Source: Endozoicomonas elysicola (lineage in GTDB: Bacteria; Pseudomonadota; Gammaproteobacteria; Pseudomonadales; Endozoicomonadaceae). Taken from it: a DNA stretch of 64,000 nt. The stretch is from NCBI RefSeq assembly GCF_000710775.1, contig NZ_JOJP01000001.1:3756780-3820779 (forward strand). Direction: 5' to 3'. The position numbers were made by a program, and so were the translations under genes. This document shows, in pieces, positions 1 to 7,550 of this stretch. The notes beneath the pieces were generated by a model. The model made no database searches. It was not told the DNA's origin and was given only the letters and a program-made list of their open reading frames with translations. Positions within the stretch are counted from its first letter, which is position 1, and each line of letters opens with the position of its first letter.

Positions 1-112
1 ATGCAATACCATTAAGTTTAAGAATTTGAGAAAGAACTTTGCCTTCAAATCTGTCGGATTTTTCATCGTCAAAATCAAGACTTTCAATTATAAAAACGTT
101 TGGTTTGGACAC
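1..112 (-). CDS. Partial gene, candidate first integron cassette ORF (unrecognised product)
   Basis: The reverse strand opens with GTG at 112 and stays open to the window edge (37 codons), beginning MSKPNVFIIESLDFDDEKSD. An AAAGGA ribosome-binding site lies about six bases upstream, which supports the start. The reading is acidic and coding-like, but the product is not recognised. It runs divergently from the integron integrase, the position a first gene cassette normally takes. The rest of the gene lies outside the window. Confidence 0.55.
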   Translation of the reverse strand, partial: MSKPNVFIIESLDFDDEKSDRFEGKVLSQILKLNGIA

Positions 113-119
113 AATATTT

Positions 120-260
120 CCTTTAGCACATAACAGCTATTAGACCTCAACTGAGTAATATTGGTTATTGAACTCAGTTAAGAGATATTACCCAATGGCC
201 TTTCTTATGTACTCACATGAGTTATATTATCTGGACATTGAAATTCGTTTAACCCATTGA
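120..260. other. Putative attI recombination region between intI and the divergent partial gene
   Basis: In integrons attI sits between the integrase gene and the first cassette. On the reverse strand there is a perfect GTTRRRY core (GTTAAAC, 253-247) and a one-mismatch core (GTTATGT, 134-128) placed just before the partial gene's ribosome-binding site. An 8-bp inverted repeat (AACTGAGT at 149-156, ACTCAGTT at 172-179) lies between them and could be an integrase-binding arm. Which core is used cannot be decided from this sequence. Confidence 0.3.
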
Positions 261-347
261 ATATTAATAACAAACACTTCATCTCCAATCAGCCCTCTCA
301 ATATTTCTCACATAAGATATTTGCATTATCTCAATATTCGCCAAAAA

Positions 348-367
348 TACTGTATAAAAAAACAGTA
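348..367 (+). promoter_or_regulatory. LexA (SOS) box controlling intI
   Basis: The 20-bp site matches the gammaproteobacterial LexA consensus: TACTGT and ACAGTA arms around an A/T core, that is CTGT-N8-ACAG. It ends two bases before the intI ribosome-binding site (AAGGA, 370-374), and a TATAAA hexamer (353-358) lies inside it, so bound LexA would block transcription. SOS control of integron integrases is established for several integrons. Confidence 0.85.
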
Positions 368-381
368 TCAAGGATATCCAT

Positions 382-1407
382 ATGCCTTCCAACTTTATGA
401 AAAAAGTGCGCGATACATTGCGTGTCAGGCGTTACAGTTACCGAACAGAACAGGCGTATTGCTATTGGATTCGTTATTTTATTCGCTACCACCAGTTAAA
501 ATATCCAGGTGATCTCACTCCAGATCACGTCATCCAGTTTCTTACTTATCTGGCGGTCCAAAAACAAGTTTCAGCATCAACGCAAAATCAGGCACTCAAT
601 GCCCTTAACTTTTTATATACACAAGTGCTACAACAACCTTTGGGAGATGTCACCAAAGCCACTCGCGCCAGAAAGCCACCCAAAATCCCTGTGGTCTTTG
701 AACGTGATGAAATCCAAAACATTTTTCAGGTCATTAATCCACATTATCTTTTACCAGTGAAATTACTGTATGGCTCTGGACTGCGATTATCTGAATGCCT
801 GAGACTGAGAATTAAAGATATCGATTTCCATAGACAGATAATCATTGTGCGATCCGGCAAAGGAGGGAAAGACCGAGTGACGATGTTACCTGCCGGTTTA
901 ATAAACGGTATCAAGTGCCGTATTAATCAGGTCAGACATTACCATCAGGCCGATTTGGATGCTGGATTTGGTGAAGTCTGGATGCCAGATGCCCTGGCTC
1001 GCAAATACCCTAAAGAGGCATTCAGCCTTCACTGGCAGTATCTTTTTGCTTCTTATAAACGATCCATAGAACCCTACTCTGGTAAAGAAATGCGCCATCA
1101 TATGGATGACAGCACCTTACAAAGGGCAGTAAAACAGGCTATTGCAAAAGCAGGAATCCATAAAAAAGGCAGTTGCCATACTTTCCGGCATTCATTTGCT
1201 ACCCACCTTTTGGATGATGGGTATGACATCCGAACCGTGCAGGAGCTGCTGGGCCATAAGGATATCAAGACAACCCAGATTTATACGCACGTACTCAACC
1301 GTGGTGGGAATGCGACCAGGAGCCCATTAGACAGGCTGATACTCAATGCGACCAAAAACAACGCTACCGCCCCTTCAGCCAGCTTCAGAAGTACTCAGGA
1401 GGGTTAG
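382..1407 (+). CDS. intI: Integron integrase (IntI family tyrosine recombinase)
   Basis: A site-specific tyrosine recombinase that inserts and excises gene cassettes at attI and attC. The 341 residues hold an N-terminal SAM-like core-binding domain (about 1-90) and a catalytic domain. The expected catalytic residues are visible: R135 in GSGLRLSE, K160 in SGKGGKDR, H266-T-F-R269, H292 in LGHKD and the nucleophile Y301. The insertion at about 205-250, with SLHWQYLFAS and MRHHMDDSTLQRAVK, is the extra segment that separates integron integrases from XerC/D. The ATG follows AAGGA by seven bases. The gene appears intact and lies under a LexA box. Its neighbour on the left is divergent, the usual platform geometry, so the cassette array would extend left of the window. 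Confidence 0.93.
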   Translation: MPSNFMKKVRDTLRVRRYSYRTEQAYCYWIRYFIRYHQLKYPGDLTPDHVIQFLTYLAVQKQVSASTQNQALNALNFLYTQVLQQPLGDVTKATRARKPPKIPVVFERDEIQNIFQVINPHYLLPVKLLYGSGLRLSECLRLRIKDIDFHRQIIIVRSGKGGKDRVTMLPAGLINGIKCRINQVRHYHQADLDAGFGEVWMPDALARKYPKEAFSLHWQYLFASYKRSIEPYSGKEMRHHMDDSTLQRAVKQAIAKAGIHKKGSCHTFRHSFATHLLDDGYDIRTVQELLGHKDIKTTQIYTHVLNRGGNATRSPLDRLILNATKNNATAPSASFRSTQEG

Positions 1408-1503
1408 ATGTTGAACGACTATTTATGTCTATTTTCATCGCGCAAAATAGTACTATAGAGCCATTACAATTTATAGGTGTTTTACCTATTCTTCTGTCTG
1501 CCA

Positions 1504-1535
1504 TAAAAAAATGGCAGCTTACAATAAGCTGCCAT
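1504..1535 (-). terminator. Rho-independent terminator of fumarase
   Basis: A 10-bp perfect stem (ATGGCAGCTT / AAGCTGCCAT, loop at about 1521-1525) is followed on the reverse strand by seven Ts. It lies about 60 bases past the fumarase stop. Confidence 0.85.
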
Positions 1536-1592
1536 TGTCTTAAGCGTGCTTTTCTGCCCTACTGTTTTTTACCGCAGAGCTAACCGTGTGGC

Positions 1593-3113
1593 TTATTTAA
1601 TCTCCAGCACCTGCTCTTCGATCTTCTTCTTCCAGATCTGTGGACCAGTCTGGTGTACCGACTCACCACGACTGTCTACGGCCACGGTTACCGGCATGTC
1701 TTCCACTTCAAACTCATAGATGGCTTCCATCCCCAGTTCCGGGAAGGCCAGTACTTCTGCCTTTTTCACCGCCTGGGAGACCAGGTAAGCGGCGCCACCC
1801 ACAGCAATCAGGTAGACGGACTCATTGTCCTTGATCGCTTCAATGGCTGCCGGGCCACGTTCTGCCTTACCGATCATACCGGCAAGACCGGTGGTTTCCA
1901 GCATGGTGCGGGTAAACTTGTCCATACGGGTTGAAGTAGTTGGGCCAGCTGGGCCTACGGCTTCATCACGCACAGGGTCAACAGGGCCAACGTAGTAGAT
2001 AAAGCGTCCTTTCAGATCAACCGGCAGCTCTTCACCGTTGTTGATCATATCCACCATGCGCTTATGGGCAGCATCACGACCAGTCAGAATTTTGCCAGAG
2101 AGAAGAACCGTGTCACCTGGTTGCCAGCTCTTGATGTCATCATGGGTCAGGTTGTCTACATTAACCTTGCGTACACCCTCGCCCATATCCAGGCTGACTT
2201 CTGGGTAATCATCAATGTTTGGTGCCTTCTGATAAACAGGACCATTACCGTCCAAAGTAAAGTGAGCATGGCGTGTTGCTGCACAGTTCGGGATCATGGC
2301 CACTGGCAGAGATGCGGCGTGAGTTGGGTAGTCCTTGATCTTAATATCCAGCACCGTGGTCAGACCACCCAGGCCCTGGGCACCAATGCCGAGCTTATTC
2401 ACTTCATCCATGATTTCCAGACGCAGTTCTTCTACACGGTTCTGTGGGCCACGCTCACGGAGCTCATGAATATCGATAGGATCCATCAGAGATTCTTTGG
2501 CCATCAGCATAGCTTTTTCTGCAGTACCACCAATGCCTATGCCCAACATGCCCGGAGGACACCAGCCAGCCCCCATCGTCGGTACGGTTTTTTTCACCCA
2601 TTCAACAATGCTGTCGGATGGGTTAAGCATGACCATTTTGGATTTGTTTTCAGAGCCACCACCTTTGGCAGCCAGCTCTACCTCAACGGTATCGCCCGGT
2701 ACCAGGGACATATGAATAACCGCCGGGGTATTGTCTTTGGTGTTTTTGCGGGCACCAGCAGGGTCTGCCAGTACGGAGGCACGGAGTACGTTATCCGGAT
2801 GGGTATAGGCCCTGCGAACGCCTTCATTGATCAGGTCTTCAACGGAGCGGTCAGTATCAAAACGAACGTTCATGCCCACGCGGACGAATACGGTGACGAT
2901 ACCGGTATCCTGGCAGATAGGGCGCTTGCCCATCGCACACATTCTGGAGTTCACCAGAATCTGGGCCATGGCGTCTTTAGCGGCCTTGGACTCTTCTTTC
3001 TGGTAGGCCTCATAAACCGCATCAATAAAATCAATGGGATGATAGTAGGAAATAAACTGCAGTGCGTCCGCAACACTCAGAATTAAATCATCTTCCCGAA
3101 TAACAACACTCAT
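1593..3113 (-). CDS. fumA: Fumarate hydratase, class I (iron-sulfur)
   Basis: Interconverts fumarate and malate in the TCA cycle with an oxygen-sensitive [4Fe-4S] cluster. The 506-aa protein has the N-terminal alpha domain and the C-terminal beta domain fused, as in E. coli FumA/FumB. Likely cluster ligands are C67 (ICQDTG), C185 (GWCPPG) and C277 (PNCAAT). The C-terminal GPAGPTTSTRMDKF segment is typical of the beta domain. The ATG is preceded by AAGGGGTG. It is transcribed alone, away from the ferredoxin-like gene, and ends at a strong terminator. The class is clear; choosing fumA over fumB from sequence alone is a convention. Confidence 0.95.
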   Translation of the reverse strand: MSVVIREDDLILSVADALQFISYYHPIDFIDAVYEAYQKEESKAAKDAMAQILVNSRMCAMGKRPICQDTGIVTVFVRVGMNVRFDTDRSVEDLINEGVRRAYTHPDNVLRASVLADPAGARKNTKDNTPAVIHMSLVPGDTVEVELAAKGGGSENKSKMVMLNPSDSIVEWVKKTVPTMGAGWCPPGMLGIGIGGTAEKAMLMAKESLMDPIDIHELRERGPQNRVEELRLEIMDEVNKLGIGAQGLGGLTTVLDIKIKDYPTHAASLPVAMIPNCAATRHAHFTLDGNGPVYQKAPNIDDYPEVSLDMGEGVRKVNVDNLTHDDIKSWQPGDTVLLSGKILTGRDAAHKRMVDMINNGEELPVDLKGRFIYYVGPVDPVRDEAVGPAGPTTSTRMDKFTRTMLETTGLAGMIGKAERGPAAIEAIKDNESVYLIAVGGAAYLVSQAVKKAEVLAFPELGMEAIYEFEVEDMPVTVAVDSRGESVHQTGPQIWKKKIEEQVLEIK

Positions 3114-3375
3114 TGGTTTTTCACCCCTTGTCCTACGGTTTTAATTCGCAAATTTATTTCGCAGCCAGACCTGACCAGTACAGCAGGCAAACCCCATCGG
3201 GTTCTTATTATTGGGCATAGATTATACCAATGCCAAAAGCTAATAACATTGATTAACCGCATAAGGGGTAAAGTTTTTCTTCAAAAGACAGACCTCTATT
3301 TTGGTGGTAAGCCATTACAGGCTGTAAACTTGCACACCAAATTCATTATATAAAGCAACTGTCAGGGGCTTTCCC

Positions 3376-3918
3376 GTGCCGGAGATTCAGTTTCAGGGCA
3401 ACAGCTACTCACTTGATGAGAAAGAGAACCTTCTGGATGGCCTGTTGCGTCAGCATGCCCGGGCACCTTATTCCTGCAGAGCCGGGGTCTGTCACTCCTG
3501 CATGCTCAGGGTGACTGCAGGCTGCGTACCCACAGAAGCACAGTCCTCACTGACAGCGGAGCAAATCAAGAAAGGTTATATTCTTACTTGCCAGACAAGG
3601 GTGAGTGAGAGTTTAAGCCTGGCTCTGCCAACCAGGGATGAAGTACCCGGCGTCATTACGGATTTAACGCCAGTCAGCTCTACAGAAGTGACAATCAAGG
3701 TATCCACACGCTTACCCTTTGAAGTCTCGGTTGGCGAGCATATTACACTGGTATCAAACGAGGGCTTTGAGGCCAGCTATCCCGTTGCTGACTTCAATGA
3801 AGATATACAAACACTGGAGTGCACCATTACTCGATCCGCAGGTGGCAGCCCATTCAGCATCTGGATTCATTCCGAGGCTGCAATAGGCGACCGCCTGATG
3901 GTGATAAAGAATGGTTAG
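3376..3918 (+). CDS. 2Fe-2S ferredoxin domain fused to a flavin-reductase-like barrel
   Basis: A probable electron-transfer protein of 180 aa. Residues 1-85 form a plant-type ferredoxin domain with cluster ligands C34, C39, C42 and C72 (CX4CX2CX29C). Residues about 90-180 resemble the FAD-binding beta-barrel of ferredoxin-NADP reductases. The NAD(P)-binding domain that normally follows in oxygenase reductases is missing, so it would need another reductase or acts as a carrier. The start is GTG with AGGGG about seven bases upstream. It diverges from fumarase with a 260-bp gap. The partner is not evident from the neighbours. Confidence 0.75.
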   Translation: MPEIQFQGNSYSLDEKENLLDGLLRQHARAPYSCRAGVCHSCMLRVTAGCVPTEAQSSLTAEQIKKGYILTCQTRVSESLSLALPTRDEVPGVITDLTPVSSTEVTIKVSTRLPFEVSVGEHITLVSNEGFEASYPVADFNEDIQTLECTITRSAGGSPFSIWIHSEAAIGDRLMVIKNG

Positions 3919-3953
3919 CATTTACTCCCTATTTTCATAGGGTAACGATTGAA

Positions 3954-3982
3954 GCACAAAGAAATGCTTTTTTCCTTTGTGC
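3954..3982 (+). terminator. Stem-loop after the ferredoxin-like gene
   Basis: An 8-bp stem (GCACAAAG / CTTTGTGC) with a 13-base T-rich loop lies 36 bases after the stop. There is no T tract directly after it, so it is a weak candidate terminator. Confidence 0.35.
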
Positions 3983-4030
3983 TCTTTGTGGTTAAAAAAG
4001 AATCTTCGCGCAGTACAACAGCCCCCCCCG

Positions 4031-4059
4031 GAGGCATTAAGGAATGTCCTTAATACCTC
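4031..4059. repeat. 13-bp stem inverted repeat between convergent genes
   Basis: GAGGCATTAAGGA and TCCTTAATACCTC form a 13-bp stem with one mismatch around a 3-base ATG loop, preceded by an eight-C run. It lies between the convergent ferredoxin-like and coiled-coil genes. With no T tract on either strand, termination is possible but unproven. Confidence 0.4.
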
Positions 4060-4079
4060 GCCTGAGAACAGTTAACTCC

Positions 4080-5975
4080 TTATTCTTTGACTGGTAAAGC
4101 ATGCAGGGTTTTGTCATGCCCCATTCTTTCCGGGTCGACATGACTGCGAGAGAACATATCACTGGGCATGCATCCGGTTTCAACATTGATCAGGCTGAAG
4201 GAAGGCTGACGTACCACCTCCTGAAAGGCAATGTTTCCGTCAGGCATCACCACTGAATGGGCAAGGTAGGCATCCACCAGCCCATGAGTATAATCAACCC
4301 CCTCTGTCTCAAAGCTCTTCAGCACAACAACCTCTCCGGCTTTACATCCCAATGCAATTTCATCGCCTTGCACTGTGCTTTTAATAATGGCTGGATGACG
4401 GCTACCCAGTGGGAACTGAATGCTGCCATAATAATGGTTCTCGCCGCTACTCTGTGGCTCTACCAGCACGTCCCAGAAGGCAATCACATTCATATATTCC
4501 CTGCCCCGGTTATCCTTGACGATATTATCGCCATGCTCGCCTTTATCCAGGTATGAGCCTGCCACCTTGAAGCGGCGGGTAATGGCCTGATCAAAATTGA
4601 TGATTTTAGGGTCCTGCTCCGATGCAATCTGGTAAGCGATAGGACGACTGGGCAGGATATTAGCAGCAGCCTGTTTAATCTGTTCTGCTTTTTCCGCTTC
4701 CTGTTTAGCTAACAGGGCAGCTTCTTCTTTTTTCTTTTCAGCCTGAAGGCGTTCTTTCTCTCTCTCTTGGCGAATACGCTCCAGCTCCTCTTCCTTTCGC
4801 TTCTGCTCTTGAGCTAAAGCCTCTGCCTTATCCCTGTCAGCTTTTGCTTTTTCTTTGGCTTTTTGTTCCGCTATTCGCTTCTCTTCAGCCAGCTTAAGCG
4901 CTTCTGCTTTCTGCTGCTCTGCTTTCGCCTCTTCTTCTTTGGCTTTCTCCTCTGCTTTACGTTTTTCTTCAGCCAGTCTCAGCTCTTCAGCTTTCTGTTT
5001 TTCCGCTTTGGCTTTTTCTTCTGCTTTACGCTTCTCTTCAGCAAGCTTCAGCTCCTCTGCTTTTTGCTTTTCACGTTTGGCTTTTTCCTCAGCTTTGCGT
5101 TTTTCTTCGGCCAGTCTGCGCTCTTCAGCTTTTTCCTTTTCAATCCTGGCTTTTTCTTCTGCCTTGCGCTTTTCCTCTGCCAGCCTCAATTCTTCAGCTT
5201 TCAGCTTTTCAGCCTTTGCCTGCTCTCTTGCCTTACGACGCTCCATAGCACGGGCTATTCTGGCCTCTTCCTTTTCTTTTTCTTTATCGGCTGCCGATTT
5301 TTCCACCGGCCTTACCTCATCCGCCGCTTTTCCCTGATTTTTCTGCACGTCTCTTGAATGGGGTGCGGGTCTTTCTTTTTTCTTATCAACCCTGACAGGT
5401 TTGGTTATTTTTTTAGGCTCTTGTTTTTCCTCAGCGGTTATCACAGGTGCTACTGCTGGAGGACTGACCTCTTTCTCGGCTTGAGGCTTAAACGCTTTCT
5501 GTTTTTCACTTTGCCTTGTCTGCTCGGCCGCAGCTAATGCTTTTTCATCCAGTTCAACCTGACCCGATTTTTCGAGGACAGTCGCTTCAGGCTCATTTTC
5601 CTTCACCAGCACCACCTCTTCATTCAATTCCTTTTCTGCCAGCCGGATATCCATGAATTGAAGGAAGGTTTCTGCCTGTACCGGGTCAGTCAAATCAAGG
5701 GATGCAACCTGTTTGTAAAATTTGAAATCCTTGGAAACACTAAGATTTTGTGGGTTACGATTCACTCTTCTATTTTTATGCCTAGACCGCCCTTTTGGCT
5801 CTTCATCCGCCTGAACAGCGTAAGGAGGCACTGCTTTTCCTTTATCACTGTCGGTGGCGTCTACTTTTTTCGCATGGGCAATCGTTGAAGAGGCCGCGAT
5901 GATCACCGCAGTTGACAGTACTGTCATGGCAAATTTTGCTGTCTTTCCAGCAAAACGTTTATCCGGATTTCCCAT
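4080..5975 (-). CDS. Secreted TolA-like coiled-coil protein with a 23-residue repeat
   Basis: The function is not known. Starting at ATG 5975 gives 631 aa with a signal peptide (charged start, hydrophobic core at about 15-33, AHA cleavage site near residue 35). The reading frame extends further upstream to 6296, but it would then overlap bolA on the other strand and lose the N-terminal signal, so 5975 is preferred. Residues about 240-410 are a Lys/Glu/Ala-rich helix built from repeats of the type KAEELRLAEEKRKAEEKAK, resembling TolA domain II or periplasmic coiled-coil linkers. Residues about 445-631 look globular with no recognised fold and contain two conserved-looking Cys. It probably acts in the periplasm or at the envelope. 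Confidence 0.7.
   Translation of the reverse strand: MGNPDKRFAGKTAKFAMTVLSTAVIIAASSTIAHAKKVDATDSDKGKAVPPYAVQADEEPKGRSRHKNRRVNRNPQNLSVSKDFKFYKQVASLDLTDPVQAETFLQFMDIRLAEKELNEEVVLVKENEPEATVLEKSGQVELDEKALAAAEQTRQSEKQKAFKPQAEKEVSPPAVAPVITAEEKQEPKKITKPVRVDKKKERPAPHSRDVQKNQGKAADEVRPVEKSAADKEKEKEEARIARAMERRKAREQAKAEKLKAEELRLAEEKRKAEEKARIEKEKAEERRLAEEKRKAEEKAKREKQKAEELKLAEEKRKAEEKAKAEKQKAEELRLAEEKRKAEEKAKEEEAKAEQQKAEALKLAEEKRIAEQKAKEKAKADRDKAEALAQEQKRKEEELERIRQEREKERLQAEKKKEEAALLAKQEAEKAEQIKQAAANILPSRPIAYQIASEQDPKIINFDQAITRRFKVAGSYLDKGEHGDNIVKDNRGREYMNVIAFWDVLVEPQSSGENHYYGSIQFPLGSRHPAIIKSTVQGDEIALGCKAGEVVVLKSFETEGVDYTHGLVDAYLAHSVVMPDGNIAFQEVVRQPSFSLINVETGCMPSDMFSRSHVDPERMGHDKTLHALPVKE
4860..5225 (-). 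repeat. Internal 69-bp tandem repeat encoding the coiled coil
   Basis: About five degenerate copies of a 69-bp (23-codon) unit encode alternating KAEE / LAEEKRKAEEKAK blocks. Such a tract is prone to copy-number change by slippage or recombination, which would alter the length of the helical stalk. Confidence 0.65.
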
Positions 5976-6207
5976 GAGATCTACACCCTTAGATATAGTA
6001 AAAGGAGGACTTCGCCGTATAGACTGAGAGCACCTGAACAAAGCGCTTCGTACACCAAAGTGGTATGAGCATAGACCATGAAAAAAAATCATCCATAAGC
6101 ATGGAAGCGAATGGTCTACAGCCTCAGGGAATAGCGTTATATAATGGCTTCCTAAAGCCAGTAAGACAGAATCCTTGTCGTTCAGGCCAGGACTAAAGAG
6201 GTGGTGT

Positions 6208-6522
6208 ATGGGAATGAGAGAAAATATCATCAATAAGCTGAATGAGTCCTTACAGAATGACTTCATTGATGTAACGAATGAGAGCCACCTGCACAATACG
6301 CCTCCGGGCTCGGAGTCACATTTTAAAGTGGTAATTGTCAGTGAGAAATTTCAGGGAAAAATGCCGGTTAAACGGCATCAGATGATCTACGGCTTTCTAG
6401 CGGATGAATTAAGAGAGCAGATTCACGCTCTGGCTCTTCACACTTACACTCCCGCAGAATGGCAGGCAAGAAACCAGTCGGCGCCAGCAACGCCAGATTG
6501 TCGTGGCGGCAGTAAAAAGTAA
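6208..6522 (+). CDS. bolA: BolA family protein
   Basis: A stress-related BolA protein, a partner of monothiol glutaredoxins that can bind iron-sulfur clusters and, in E. coli, influences envelope and biofilm genes. The 104-aa product keeps the family core ESHLHNTPPGSESHFKVVIVS, RHQMIYGFLADEL and HALALHTYTPAEW, with the invariant His of RH at about residue 57. AGAGGTGG precedes the ATG at 6208; a second ATG two codons later is an alternative. It diverges from the coiled-coil gene and converges with the PAPS-reductase-like gene. Confidence 0.92.
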   Translation: MGMRENIINKLNESLQNDFIDVTNESHLHNTPPGSESHFKVVIVSEKFQGKMPVKRHQMIYGFLADELREQIHALALHTYTPAEWQARNQSAPATPDCRGGSKK

Positions 6523-6553
6523 AGAATGAAAAGATATGCAAAAAAACTGTCAA

Positions 6554-6583
6554 TGTTCATCAGGCTCTTCAGCCCGATGAACA
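6554..6583 (-). terminator. Stem-loop between bolA and cysH-like gene
   Basis: TGTTCATC-A-GGCT and AGCC-C-GATGAACA pair around a CTTC loop. On the reverse strand a seven-T run follows after eight bases, 19 bases past the cysH-like stop. It may serve both convergent genes. Confidence 0.55.
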
Positions 6584-6601
6584 GACTGTTGTCGATAAGC
6601 T

Positions 6602-7225
6602 TTAACTCGATACCGAGGTGTGCAAGCCACACTCACGGTGCCCATAGACTTTCGTCGGGTCGTAGTAATCTTCCTCAATAGGAAGATCGTGAGTGACCAG
6701 ATACTCTTCAACGTCCAGTTCAGTCCAATTCAGAAGAGGTGCAACCCGGTAGTAACCGTCACGGGTCTCACTGACGACATCAAGGTTCTGCCTGAATTCG
6801 GTCTGATCCTTACGAATCGCCGTCAGCCAGTAATCTGGAGCTGATACTTTCATGGCACGGGCAAAAGGTTCCAGCTTTACCTGACGGGTAAACTCATCAT
6901 GTTCAGAAGTATCAACTTCTGGCACACCACCATAAATAGCATCACGAAAACCCCGGCTGTATTCCGGGTGAAAAACCTGGATATTGAGATTCAAACGTCG
7001 AATCAGCCCATCGGCAAAGCGGTAGGTTGCCTGGGTACCGTATCCTGAATCAATCCAGACCACCGGGATATCCGGATTCACCTGAGTTGCCATATGAATA
7101 ATGGCCGCTTCATACGGCCCAAAGTTTGTTGTCAAAACCGGTTTACTGGCACGCTGGACAGCCCACTGAACAATAGCCTGTGGACTCAGTGTCGACAGCT
7201 CCTGGTTCATCATCTCCAGATTCAT
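6602..7225 (-). CDS. cysH: Phosphoadenosine phosphosulfate reductase family protein
   Basis: Likely reduces PAPS to sulfite with thioredoxin in assimilatory sulfate reduction. The 207-aa product shows the adenine-nucleotide alpha-hydrolase fold: TTNFGPYEAA as the PP-loop-like region, VVWIDSGYGTQATYRFA, and the C-terminal catalytic RECGLHT. The paired cysteines of APS reductases are absent, which points to the cluster-free PAPS type. The frame is open to 7261, but ATG 7225 follows a TGGGG sequence and fits better. It is shorter than E. coli CysH (244 aa), with a loop before RECGLH reduced. It stands alone, without cysIJ nearby. Confidence 0.82.
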   Translation of the reverse strand: MNLEMMNQELSTLSPQAIVQWAVQRASKPVLTTNFGPYEAAIIHMATQVNPDIPVVWIDSGYGTQATYRFADGLIRRLNLNIQVFHPEYSRGFRDAIYGGVPEVDTSEHDEFTRQVKLEPFARAMKVSAPDYWLTAIRKDQTEFRQNLDVVSETRDGYYRVAPLLNWTELDVEEYLVTHDLPIEEDYYDPTKVYGHRECGLHTSVSS

Positions 7226-7550
7226 TATTTGCCCCATCAATCCATAACTGAATAGACGCACTATAAGAGCGGTAATTTATAACTACAAAGACTAATATGA
7301 ACTATAAATATTACTGAACATGATTACAGGCTTTTGCAAAGGGCTGCCGCGTATGGGGAAACATTGGTTTCAATGCAGGCCGTTTCGCTTGCGGGTCAAA
7401 CTCGCAGCCTAAATGATACAGACGGTTGGTTAGATTGTCTGATCCTTTCGGGAACCAACGACCAGGAGGGGTTACCAACAGGCCATCCAACCAGCCAGTA
7501 ACACCTCCCAAGATAGACTCATTTTGGGCTTTTTCGACAAGCTCAGAGAA

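Noticed and set aside
2064-3086. 340-codon forward ORF inside fumarase
   Set aside because: It is the antisense shadow of a well-supported class I fumarase; its sequence has no domain and biased residues typical of a mirrored frame.
4855-5357. Ser/Phe-rich forward ORFs of ~160 codons
   Set aside because: These are antisense readings of the Lys/Glu/Ala coiled-coil repeat (CTT/TTC runs), not real genes.
7311-7511. 66-codon reverse-strand ORF between cysH and rlmKL
   Set aside because: It starts at TTG without a good ribosome-binding site and matches no pattern I recognise; its composition is somewhat protein-like, so it is left unannotated rather than excluded firmly.
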